Source: Trebouxia sp. TZW2008
Lineage: Eukaryota > Chlorophyta > Trebouxiophyceae > Trebouxiales > Trebouxiaceae
Length of the DNA stretch: 64,000 bases
Assembly (NCBI GenBank): GCA_002118135.1
Contig: BDIU01000152.1
Span: 22,444 to 86,443, forward strand
Reading direction: 5' to 3'
Shown here: positions 37,301-48,000 of the stretch, piece after piece
Position numbering within the stretch: position 1 is the first letter of the stretch
Layout: every line of letters starts with the position of its first letter
The notes under the pieces: generated by a model
Databases searched by the model: none
The model's input: the letters and a program-made list of their open reading frames with translations, nothing else
Told to the model about the DNA's origin: nothing
Program-made: the position numbers and the translations under genes

Positions 37301-40300
37301 CGTTACTATATCTGCTCGCATTGGCTGTGTAGGCAGATTCAGAGTGTGCGTGCTGCCACAAAAGCTGCCACCTGCCACATCAATGGGTCAGCTGGCAGAG
37401 GTCGCTGCAATGCTTGTCTGTGCTACATCGCACATGTTGCTACCTGCCACTCTCGTTGACTTCATGTGCATTGCATGATATAGGCAGATCCAAGGAATGT
37501 GCGAGCCGCCACAAGAGCTGCTACATGTCACATCAAGATGGGTCAGCTCACAGAAGCTGCTGCTGTCCTGCAAGCTGTCAGGGCCAGCATCCCTGCTGGT
37601 CAGCCTGTGCCTGCAGACCTGGCAAGCAAGCAGCAGGACCTGGACACAGCAACCAAGCTAGTCAGTCAGGTGTGCTTTCCAATGTACACAGTCAAAAATG
37701 TTTCAGCAAGCTAGTCTCTAACAGTGTCTGTTCAAGCTACTTAATCAGGTCTGTACTGCATAACTTCTGTACACTTGCAAAGTGGAATTCAGCACATCAA
37801 GCCAGTCACTCAAGTCTGCTTCTGCCAAGATGTTTGCACAGGGGCAGGTTGTTAAAAGCTCAGAATTTGACCTCAATGCCCTACTTGAGACACAGCATCT
37901 CATCTTGACGCTGTGTTGCAAGTGTGGAAAAATTGCTTTGTCAGCATTGAGCTGCAAGCTTCTTTGACTTGTCGTCAAACAATCTGCAGTTGCCTCACAA
38001 AAGCGCATTGAGCGTGCATGGATACTAACTGTTCACATGCAAGACAAAGGCTATCATGGACAATGCAAGGACATGCTTGGAACTTGCAGCCATGCTCAAG
38101 AACAATTCAAGCACTATCTTCTTCAGCTGACATCTACAGCTGTCAAGATAGCGATCATGCAAATTGCTGTCCATCAGGTGCAACATCAATCACATGTCAT
38201 CGATCCTCCTTTTCAGCACAGATGACGCTAGCTTCTGCCTTATCAGTCTTGGTGGCGTTGCAGGCAACAGCAGCGCTGCAAGCAGCAAGGAGCACGGCAG
38301 CGGTGCAACAGGCCCAAGCGCAACTGGGGGGCTTGAGCTGGGGTGGAGGGTATTGCCCCTTCTCGCAGTCCCTTCTGGCCCTCAATGCACATGCCCTGCT
38401 ACGCCTCAACAGGTCAGTATCGTGATGCACACAAACGGGCTTGCCGCTCCACGCCTTACATCAAAGCCTACTAAAGAGCATGCTGCGCCCAGATAGGTCA
38501 GATTCTTGAAGTGCCTCAATTAGCCTGCAGCGCCTCTATTGGTCATTGGTTTTCAAACGCACTGGTGAGCCTGCTGCCACTCTAGATGTACTGAAGCGTA
38601 CTGCCTAGATTTATGCTGTCAGAAAGATATCACATCAAGTTGATGAGCCTGCTGCTACCAATTGTATTCTAGCAAGTACGTCTCAAGGCATGCAAATGTT
38701 GCTAGCCAATGAAATGAGTTTCACATTTGTCGATGAATGCAATTGCCTCCTGCTCTGTTGGCTGCAGGCTTGACGAGGCAGTGAGTGTGGCCAAGCAGGT
38801 CAAGGGCCCTTCTGAACAGCGCCAAACAGGGCTACTTTGGCTCTGCCGGGCAGCCTGTAATATTTGCGTAGAGCTCATACACTGCCCTCTATAGGCTTGA
38901 TGCAGCCGCAAATATGGCCAGGCAGCATGACACACCCATTGGCTGAATTTATGTGCCGCCTCTTGTAGGCTTGATGAGGCAATGAAAGTGGCCAAGCAGA
39001 ACGATGGCCCTTCTGGTAAGCGCCAAACAGGGCTGCACTGGCCCTGGTGGGTGCAGGCCCAGGCTGCCTTCTTCAAAGGAGACCTCCCTCAGGTCTGCCC
39101 TCTGCTGCAGCCTTTCTTTGCTTTCCCATACTTTCTTTTATGCTGTCCCTCATCTTCTCATTTGCTGCCTCTTGCCTTGTTTGCTGTCATACTACTGCTG
39201 CACTGGCCCTAGTGGGTGTCAGCTCAAGCTGCCTTCAAGGGGCCCCTTTCTAAGGTCTGCTCGTTGCTGCTGCCCTTCGTTGCTTTTCCACACTTTCTTG
39301 TTGGCTGTCACTCACCTTCTGATTTGCTGTCTCTTGCCTTGTTTGCTGTCACACTATTGTTGCACTGGCCCTTGTGGGCGCAGGCCCAAGCTGCTTTCTT
39401 CAAAGGGGCCCTTCCTCAGGTCTGCTTCTTGCTACTGCTGTGAGTTCCTGTCCCTCACCTTCTCACTTGCTGTCCATTGCCTTGTCATTTGCTGTCACAA
39501 CTGATGCTGCATTGCCCCCCGAGTGTGCAGGCCCAAGGAGCCTTCTGCAAAGGGGACCTCCCTAAGGTCTGCTCTTTGCTGCTGTTGCCATCTGCTGTTG
39601 ACCATGCCTATGTGCATGAGCATGGTCAACATTTAAAGCATCAATGCATCATCTGCCTGATCAACACATTGGCTTTGTGCAGATGCAAGGGCTGCTACAG
39701 GCGGGCCTGCAGAAGCTGGAGCAGCATCCAGATCATACTGAGGATGTGCCCAACAGAGCAGAGCTGACAGGCTTGCTAGAAAAGGCGCAGCGGCTGCTGC
39801 AGCTAAAAGAGGCAGGCAACAGGTACAGTGATATCATCTTCCTGTTGTGCCTGTGACAAAAGCTCTACACTACACGTGTATTCTGCTTGACAAAGCACAG
39901 ATGCTGGCAAACATGGCTTTACATGAGCTCTCTGTTGATTTTGTGTGGCAAGCAGCTTGCCCCACACAGACATTATACTTGATATGGCACAGCCTCTGCT
40001 GCATTGCAAGGAGGTAGGCAACAGGTACAGTGCCATCGGCTTTCAAATGCTTCTGTAGAACACAAATGCTTGCAATGCAAGTATGCAAGGCAAGCACAGC
40101 AGTGTCAGGATATAATCGCCAAGTACAGTGAGGACTTTGCTATAGGTGCAGATGCCCCTCCAGTCTTTGCTGCTGTGCTGCACTTTGTTCATCTGGAAAA
40201 TGCAGCAGAGTTCACTTACGCTGCCGACAGAAGTTGTAGCTATGCAGGGCAGCGCAAGCACAGCTGTGGCAGGAGGCCATCACAAAGTGCAGCGAAGGCT

Positions 40301-43300
40301 TTGCCGCAGGGCTGATGCACCTCCAGTCTTTGCTGCTGTGCTGCACACTCAGACATTGCCAGACAGGTCACTACCTTGCTCTCACTTTACAGTGTTGACA
40401 AGACTGATGAACGTGCAGGGCAGCGCAAGCACAGCAATGGCAGGAGGCCATCAGCAAGTATAGTGAGGGCATTGCTGCAGGGGCAGATGCCCCTCCAGTC
40501 TTTGCTGCCGTGCTACACTCCAACAGGGCAGCTGCCTACCAGGGGCTTCAGCAGTATGCAGATGCCGTTGCTGACAGCCTCAGAGCCAAGGCGCTGGACC
40601 CAACCTATGCCAAGGTGAGTCCTGTCCCCTGCTGCTAAGATCCCGTTCTTATGACATCGTGTGTTGTCGATATAAGGTCAGATGACATGCTCTTCCAGTC
40701 TTTGCTGCTGTGCCGCACCCCAACAGGGCAGCTGCTTATCAGGGGCTTCAGCAGTATGACTCTTGTTATTTGCAATACAGGCTTACTCCAGGCTCACTGC
40801 TGTGCTGGGTTCTTTTGCATCTGAGCTCAGCTGCAGTGACAGCTCTGGAGCACCTTACAGAGCTGCTGAATTCACACTGACTTGGCTTGCAATAGGCGCA
40901 AGCATGAAACACTGATTCAAAGGCCAGTGCTTTGTGATGCAGGCCTACTCCAGACTGGCTGCTGTGCTAGGGTCTCTGCATCTCAGCTCAGCCGCAGTGA
41001 CAGCTCTGGAGCAACTTGCAGAGTTGCTGAAGTCACAGGGGTCCGGCTTGCAACAAGTGCTGGCATGAAACACTGCTTTTGACACAAGCGCTCTGTGATG
41101 CAGGCCTACTCCAGGCTGGCTGCTGTGCTAGGATCCTTGCATCTCAGCTCAGCTGCAGTGACAGCTCTGGAGCAACTTACAGAGCTACTCAAGTCACAAG
41201 GGTCTGGGGCGCACAATCAGACAGGCCTGCGCTTGTTGCAAGCCAGAGCCAATGTGCGACGCAAGCAGCCGGTGCAGCACTACATGCTCATGGGGCTTGC
41301 TCAGACATGCTTAACAGATGAGGTGAGCGTCCATTGAGTCAACAGCTTGTCAAGTTGCATGACATGCTCATCGCCCTTTTCCAGCCATGCTCGACAGTGA
41401 GGTGAGTGTTGAGCAGCATTTAAAAGACCCATATTGCACTACACGCTCCTGAGTCTTGCTCAGACATGCTCGGCATGAGGTGAGCAGACCACAGCATAGC
41501 CAATTTGTGATGCTGCGTTGTATCAAGGTTCAGCCCTGCTCAGACATGCACAGCGCATGAGGTGAGCAACCATTAACATAGACAGTTTGTGATGTTGCAT
41601 TGTGTAAAAGTTCAGCCTAGCTCGGACATCCTCAACAGATGAGGTAGGCGTCCATCAGCTTTTGCAGTTTGTAGCGGTGCAGCGCTATATGCTCATGCGC
41701 ATTGCTCAGACATACTCAGCACATGAGGTGAGCAAATATTAACTTGGACAGTTTGTGATGCTGCATGGTGTACCAAGTTCAGCCTTGCTCAGACATGCTC
41801 AGCACACGAGCTGAGCAACCATTACCATAGACAAGTTTGTGGTGTTGCATCGTATCAAGATGCAGCCTTGCTCAGACATGCTCACCACACAAGGTGAGCA
41901 ACCCACAGCATGGCCAATTTGTACTGCTACATTGTATCAGGATTCAGCCTTGCTCATGGGTGCTCAGCACATGAGGTGAGCAACCATTGACATACACGGG
42001 TTGCAATGCTGCATTATGTACAAGTTTAGCCTTCCTCAGACATTCTCAACAGATGTGATGTGGTAGGCGTCCATCAGCTTTCACAGTTTGTAGCAATGCA
42101 GCACTACATGCTCAGGGGACTTGCTCAGGCATGCTCACCAGATGAGGTGGGCGTCCATTAACATCACTGATTTGTACCGGCCCAGATGCTAACTTACACC
42201 TCTCATGCAAGGCTGGACCAAGTAAAGCATCTACAAGTGCACCGGAAATGTTCTAGTTAATACACAAAGAGTGCTTACTGACCTGCTGATGTCTCAACAT
42301 TCATTGTGCCTGGCGTAACACAATGTATCGTGTTCCTTTTTTGTGGTGGATGCAAGGCACGATTAGCTTCACCGCAATTCTCTGCATGTTGTTCTTCAAT
42401 GACAGATGCTGCTACCCATAGGTACGGAAGGCGTACAAGAAGTGCTCTCTTCGTTTTCATCCAGACAAAGCCATGGCACACTGCAAATTTGCCTTTAGCT
42501 TAGGGTTGTGTGGAGCAGCCCTAGCAGACCGCCTCCAAATTGAGACCAGAATTCGTGATGAGGCGAATTGGCTCTTCAAGTGCATTTCAGAAGCCCACAA
42601 TGTGCTATCAGACTCCCATAAGCGGCTTCTTTTGGATTCTGCATTGGAAATGGAGGGCCGCCGGGTCTTTTACAGAGATGACCGCACTACTCCGCCCGGT
42701 GGCAGCTACTCCTTTCAGAGGCGGCCTAATCCGTATGCCAACCCTAGACCATCTACCAATAGTCACAGGCATTCTCCTACTTCCAGGTAAAGCCTCTCAG
42801 CCAAGACTCTCTCTTCAATTCAATGTCAATGTGGTCATTGACACGAGCATGAGCATGTGCAGTTTGTGCTCAAACCCCTGATCACGCAAATCTGCAAATC
42901 ATTGGAGCAAAGGCACAAATGGCATGTGAATGCACTCTAAGACGCCTAGTTCAGCAGCTTGCGAATGCAATCATTTGCGCATGATTTGAATGTTGAATGT
43001 TAAATTGACAAGCATAGGGCACACAACAATGCAATACAACCCATCTGTACTGCAATTCTGCCTGATGCTGCTTTGATGAGGTTTTTGATAGTCTTGGAGA
43101 CTCAGTATTGAGGTATTCAAGGCGATAGATTGTTGCAGAGTACAACCCTCTACAACTTGTGATCACAACCCCCTGCTTCTATGCCCAGTGCACCCAACAA
43201 CAGCTAGCGGCGTCATTCAGTCAGCTTTATAGAGATAATAACGGCATCATGAACTCATGAGTGTCTTGCAGGCCTAGCGCAAGGAGCAACGGGCCCAGTG

Positions 43301-43395
43301 CAAGCTATTGGTGGCAGACCAACATGCAAGAGTCTGACGATAGTGAAGACGATTTGTTTGACTCTCACGCTGACTCTGGGTCAAACTTTTACTAG
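30607..43395 (+). CDS. FG-rich, TPR and J-domain co-chaperone
   Basis: Thirteen exons join in phase: 30607-31672, 32022-32131, 32553-34865, 35409-35669, 36226-36360, 37484-37669, 38264-38412, 38969-39092, 39683-39822, 40419-40614, 41104-41322, 42422-42786, 43272-43395; 1795 residues. Residues 1 to about 1180 are disordered, Ser/Ala/Gln-rich with scattered FG (FVFGAG, YVFGAA, FVFGAS, FSFSFGSD). TPRs follow (EEYRQHGNIAFAQSNF; LTNRAACHLSLAKPLLALAD; ADPRNVRAATRAATCHIK; LHSNRAAAYQGLQQYADAV). The J domain spans exons 11-12: HYMLMGL, EVRKAYKKCSLRFHPDK (HPD present), an insert, ISEAHNVLSDSHKR. An acidic tail ends it. J domains stimulate HSP70 ATPase and TPRs bind partners. Layout resembles the large plant TPR-DnaJ proteins. 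The ATG is the first in frame after 30586; later Mets are possible. Confidence 0.85.
32207..32284 (-). repeat. Dispersed short element, copy 3
   Basis: Plus strand GGAAAGAAAGAAAAAGAAAA, inverted repeat ACGCC-GTTA-GGTGT, then GGCCTCTATGTATAGGGGC. In the second intron of the TPR-J gene, opposite strand. The minus-strand reading is the best kept of the four (EAPIMTPNGVDFSFSFF). Confidence 0.7.
32878..33215 (+). repeat. In-frame 20-residue repeats in TPR-J exon 3
   Basis: About five units of roughly 60 bases encoding GF...QPQQAKQSAKQG, e.g. AAQPQQSRQSTQQGGFAGF, TQPQQAKESAKQAASMGF and GQPQQAKQSAKQGAW. They extend the disordered N-terminal region. Confidence 0.8.
34319..34350 (+). repeat. (CAG)n tract coding polyalanine
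   Basis: About nine CAG/GCA units read as an Ala run of 10-12 residues in TPR-J exon 3. A second, imperfect GCT run coding Ala lies near 33910-33980. Confidence 0.85.
36045..36225 (+). repeat. Acceptor-side exon-edge copy before TPR-J exon 5
   Basis: About 80 bases at 36048-36125 copy the start of exon 5 (CGCTTGACAGAGG, then CTTGTGAGGCTGCTGACCAA), ahead of the working exon at 36226. The reading is damaged near the end. Confidence 0.8.
36425..37483 (+). repeat. Exon-edge arrays before TPR-J exon 6
   Basis: Two nested sets. A CTGCAGTCTGTAGGCTGGAAG unit recurs near 36440, 36545, 36650 and 36795. Then copies of the exon 6 start (GTGTAGGCAGATCCAAGGA) lie near 36908, 37196 and 37327 before the working exon at 37484; the 37196 copy is nearly complete (GCAGATGCAAGGAATGTGCG through AGCTGCTGCTGTCCTGC). 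Confidence 0.8.
38766..38968 (+). repeat. Acceptor-side exon-edge array before TPR-J exon 8
   Basis: Copies beginning GGCTTGACGAGGCAGTGAGT near 38767 and GGCTTGATGCAGCCGCAAAT near 38895 precede the working exon at 38969. The first still reads LDEAVSVAKQVKGPSEQRQT before its frame ends. Confidence 0.8.
39030..39570 (+). repeat. Donor-side exon-edge array after TPR-J exon 8
   Basis: The exon 8 end (GCACTGGCCCTGGTGGGTGC through CTCCCTCAG/GTCTGC) plus about 100 bases of intron recurs near 39199, 39360 and 39510, with a period of about 155-165 bases. Confidence 0.85.
40080..40418 (+). repeat. Acceptor-side exon-edge array before TPR-J exon 10
   Basis: Copies near 40083-40190 and 40243-40350 carry GCAGGGCAGCGCAAGCACAG and GATGCCCCTCCAGTCTTTGC before the working exon at 40419. 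A further partial donor-side copy lies at 40690-40760. Confidence 0.85.
40779..41103 (+). repeat. Acceptor-side exon-edge array before TPR-J exon 11
   Basis: Two copies of AGGCCTACTCCAGGCTGGCT-type text with GTGACAGCTCTGGAGCAACT follow one another at 40779-40875 and 40939-41045, before the working exon at 41104. Period is about 160 bases. Confidence 0.9.
41323..42160 (+). repeat. Donor-side exon-edge array after TPR-J exon 11, about ten copies
   Basis: The exon end and donor (GCTCAGACATGCTTAACAGATGAG followed by GTGAGCGTCCATT in the working copy) recur near 41380, 41455, 41537, 41615, 41703, 41785, 41868, 41950, 42032 and 42121, about every 80 bases. Most end in GAGGTGAGC, so donor-like sites are kept while the coding part is degraded. 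Confidence 0.9.
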
Positions 43396-45008
43396 GGCAA
43401 CTATATGGGTAACCATGTATGCATTGACTCATGGCTGCAACACCTTCACACTATCATCCAAGATGTTTCATGACCTCAAAACAAAAGCCGGCTGCTTCCG
43501 ATGCTCACCGTTTGTGTAAGTACCAATTCCAACTTCTGGAACTTGCCATGCAATGGGGGTTCTCTTTTTGCATATAAAAGCAGTGCCACACAATACATTG
43601 CACAACCCGCTGCATCTGCTCAAGACTGCGAGCCAAAAGCTCCAAACCGTTAAAAACAACCACTTGTGTCAGTGTTCTAGTTGATACGACGCAACATTGA
43701 CTTAGCGTTGTGACAGGCATAGGTATGTATTTGTGTGTCCTCCTCTGGGACTTCCAAAGCTTGGATGCAGCCAAGCAGCCTCACTTCAGAGTGTTAACAC
43801 AATCAGGGCGAAGCCGCTTGCCGTGAGATCCATATCACAAACCTTCATGCCATTTTGATATTTTGATGCAGCCCTGCAATGGCAGATGGCGCGATTGTGT
43901 GCCAATCTTGGCGCTTCGTCTGCAGGTTGCCCATTACTTTGCAACCTGTAGCTTTGCATGGTGTATTTGATGTTGGTCATGCCAGTCGCTAGGCCTAGAC
44001 GTCTTCAAGTATGATTGGTGGAACCCTCGTTAGGCCTAACTAACCTAGGGTTTGCTTTTGAACGTGAATGCACCTTTTGTAGTTGTTGATGTTTGATCAG
44101 GTCTCGCATGCAACCGGGAGCCCTGAAAAGCCCCCGACCAGGCTCATGCCCGGTTACATGATCTCTGTCGAAGATCATCCAGGCATCTTGATGCAAGCCC
44201 TCAATAGAGAGGCCCATCGAGGGCCCTGACTCAGTGACTTGGCGCTCTGTCTGGAATCAGCCCCTCCCGTGTGCCGGTGTGAACCACCCCCCCTTATATA
44301 CTGGCAAGATACTCAATGTGAATTGACAAATATATATATTTGCAACACTGACCACTGACCATAGGGTTATTTACAGTGTTCCATAGGGTTTTGTCATGAT
44401 TTATCATACTGCAGCAGTCTGTGAGAGTGTGCATAATGCTTACATAATGCAGCAGATTCAAACCATGGGTTTTGTGAAGTTCAAAAGCAGCAGGTATCTG
44501 TCAGCATATCAAACCCTCAATCAGCACACTAGAACAGGTATTATCCTTATTTTAATCAAAGTAATGTCTGGTAGTAGTTACTGCAGAACATCTGGGATAC
44601 TGAATGTACTGTTCTACTGTTCTACTGTTCTGAAATTTGTAGAGAGAATACAGAATGCCTAGAAAAATGGATTTGAAGAGGGATGTGAGGGCACAGGGCT
44701 ACAGTGTAACAGCAGCTGCAGCACTGCGTGATGTTTGTGCCCCCACTCTCAAACCCCCCTGCCGCTCCAGACCCGATGGGATCAACGCCCTAACTAGGTT
44801 GACTGCATTTCATGGCAAAAGCATGCAGACACGCACAGACATGACCCATAACGCAAATGGGCTGGCGTTATACTTGGTGTGTCAGGAAGCGCTGTCGCGC
44901 ATACGCGCAGAGTCAGCTCAGGAACCAGCTGCATTGTCGGCGTGCTGTAGACCTGCGTGAAAGCGCCGATGGCGTATCGCTGTCTTTGAAGGGCGCGACG
45001 CACAGCTG
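43396..45008. other. Spacer between TPR-J and CD36-like genes
   Basis: No supported gene. It includes a TA-run near 44330-44340, and a GC-richer stretch at about 44080-44290 with a short minus-strand open frame that has no recognisable domain. The CD36-like 5' UTR and promoter lie at the right end. Confidence 0.4.
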
Positions 45009-48000
45009 ATGAGGTGGCAGATCCCTGCAGGCTTGGCCTGTCTTTTGCCGCTTGTGCTGTCCATTTTGGTCGCTGCTTTGGTACCCAGGCACATTGACAA
45101 AGCGCTCAGCAGCGGGATCAGAGATATCATCGTCTGGACAGACGATTCACAGCCAGACACATACGCTAGGTATGCACGCGACGACCACCTCAGCGATCCC
45201 GTGCTACACGCGGACTTCTACCTGCTCAATATCACCAACGTGCACGACGTCAAACACGGACGGAAGCCAGTGTTACAGCAGCTCGGCCCGTACACTTACA
45301 GAAAGCATAATGTCAAGCACAACATATGGTTTGACAAGAAGGGCAGAGTTGCTTTCAGCAAAGATGAGTACTACACAGCTTTACCATCCAATGACAGCCA
45401 GCTATCCCTAGATGATGTGGTCACCACAGTCAATGTGCCCCTCCTAGGCGCTCTGGCCAAAGCGCACAGCATCTTTGGCAGATTTGTCGCGCTTCAGCTG
45501 CTTCTGGAGGTCCTGGCAACCTTTCATGATCCAGATGTCAACGGTCTCTTCATGACGCGAACAGTCAGGCAGCTGCTGTGGGGCTACGACGATCCTCTCC
45601 TCCAAAAGCTCAAGTTCGTTTCCCCCGGCCTTGCCACACGCTTCCAACTTGTACCTAACACAACAGACAGCATCTTGCTCCCTCGCACCCGGGACATTGT
45701 CAACACAGGCGTGAACAACATCAGCGAGCTGTGGAACACAGAGGTTTGGAACAATCACAGCACCATCAACAGTTGGCAGCCTCCACATGTGGAACAAATT
45801 CAGGGCTCAGATGGCATCCAGTTTCGGCCAAACTTGCAGTCAGGAGACAGTGTTAGGATTTGGGCTCCTGAGATGTTCAAGTCAGCCAGGCTGAAGAGCA
45901 ACCAGACAGTTTCCCTGGAAGCAGTGAATTTGCTGCGATTTGAGCCAGACCCTGCTGAGGGATTGCCAAACCCTACCTATTTCCAGCAATATCAAGGGCT
46001 GATCAACATCACCAGCCCTGAGGCAGCAGGTAAACCTCTTTAGCAGCTCTGAAACCCCTGCTTGTCACATGGTACAGAACAGTATGTCTAGCAGCTCTGG
46101 AAGCAGTGCTTATCACATGTTACAGCAAAGTGTCTCCAGCAGCCCTGAAACCGCTGCTTATCACGCGGTACAGCAAAGCGCCTCCAGCAGCTCTGAAACC
46201 AATGCTGAACACATATCACAGCAAAGTGTCCCTAGCAGCTCTGAGACCACTGCTTATCGCATCTCCCAGCACAGTGTGTCTAGCAGCTCTGAAATCACTG
46301 CTTGTCACATTTCCTACCAAATCGTCTTGAGCAGATCTGAATCACTGCTTTTCACATGTCACAGCAAGATTTCTCAAGCACCTCTGAAAGCACTGCTTGG
46401 CCATTTTCCCAGCAAGCTGTCTTTAGCAGCTCTGAAACCACTGCTTGTCACATGTCACAGCACAGTGCCCCAAACTGACTATACTTGCATTGCAGCTTTG
46501 AGCATAAGGGTAGTCGACAGCTGAATGAGTCATATCTGGCTGAAAATTTGCAAAGATAGGGTATGTCATCTGGGCAATTTTTAGGTTTTGTTTGAGCTAG
46601 GATTCTTCAGAACCCTATGTATGGATCAGGGGCCTGTGCTTGTGCCTAGTCACCACCTGAACCCTTGTACTCTTGCTTGCAGGCTGCTGAGTCTGTGTGA
46701 GACCTTTCTCTTGGGCAGTCTCTTGGGTCCTGTTTGTCTGTGCATGCTAACTGGTTGATTGCAGTGCCAGCCGGCAAGTTGACAGAATCAGATTTATCTG
46801 TCCAGGCCTTGATTACAGCATGTCATTTGGCTGTCATTGCCCATGACCGAGTTCACTCTGGTCATGACTGGCTCAACCTGGTCGTAACCTGCTCAATTCG
46901 ATTACGCCCTGCTCAAGCTGGTTGTGCGGTCGCAGTGCTGGCCCATCTGTCTGCACACCTTCAGGTGGTAAATAGCCCGCTGTATGGCCTACAGGAACAG
47001 GGTGAGGCATACCTGTTGCCTACCTTGCATTTGCGCGGGCACATGTGTCACATCAAACCCATCAAGTTGGTTGCAACTTGGTTCACTTGGTCATGCAGGG
47101 CCAGACCACAGGGCAGGTGTGGCAGGGCCCCCAGTCTTCCTGTCAAACGCCCACTTCTGTGATGTGGACCCAGCAGTGGCAGACACAGTCATTGGACTCA
47201 ACTGCAGTCAGAAGCAGCATGTGACCTTCTTAGATGTGGAGCCTGTTTCTGGCATTACCATGAGGGCTGCAAAGCGACTCATGATGTCCACTGAATATGG
47301 CCCAGGTCAGCTCCAAATGTCACGTTGCTACTGCATGAGTTCTGGTGTTATGTATGTGCGTGACTGCTTGTGACACTCTCAGATGTGAAGACCGTTTGTG
47401 AATGCACAATAAGGGGCTTTGAAGCGGCTCATGATTTCCACTGAATACAGCCCAGGTCAGATGCAAGCACCTTGCTAGTATAGCTATCATGGGATGCACA
47501 TCACTGTGTTATTACTGCATGACTGCTGATGCCACAGTGATGCAAGGCTCTTTGTCGCAATCCTCAGTATGGCTCTCATCATTGGAATCACCGCGAGGGC
47601 TGCTAAGGCGTTTGTGATGGCCACTGAATATGGCCCAGGTCAGATTCAAACACCTCGCCATCACTGCTATCGCCTCTTACATGATTTGTTCACACGTTTG
47701 CAACCACTACATGACTGCTTGTGACTTGTAAAGAAGACCTATCTGCTCACTTCCTAGTTCCTCTGCACATGCTCATGTGAGTTGTTGCTGTCTCGCTCAT
47801 GTATTGTTGTTGATTTGCAGTACAGCAGGCAGTTGAGCCTCAAGTCAGGACATTTGCCTGACAGTATTTGCCCGTCTTCTGGACTCTTCTTCTGTACCTG
47901 CTAAGTTCCATTTCTGCAGTTATGATGCAGAATGGCAGGCAGTTGTAATGTAAAATGTATAATGTAATTGATCTGCTCATCCTCTGGGGTCTTCTTTTGC

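Noticed and set aside
44080..44290. Retroelement fragment in the GC-rich spacer
   Set aside because: The minus-strand frame is open, but I see no reverse transcriptase, integrase or gag motif.
46069..46524. Ser-rich repeat open frame as a separate gene
   Set aside because: It lies inside the CD36-like intron 1, is explained by the 48-bp minisatellite, and has no supporting splice sites or start context.
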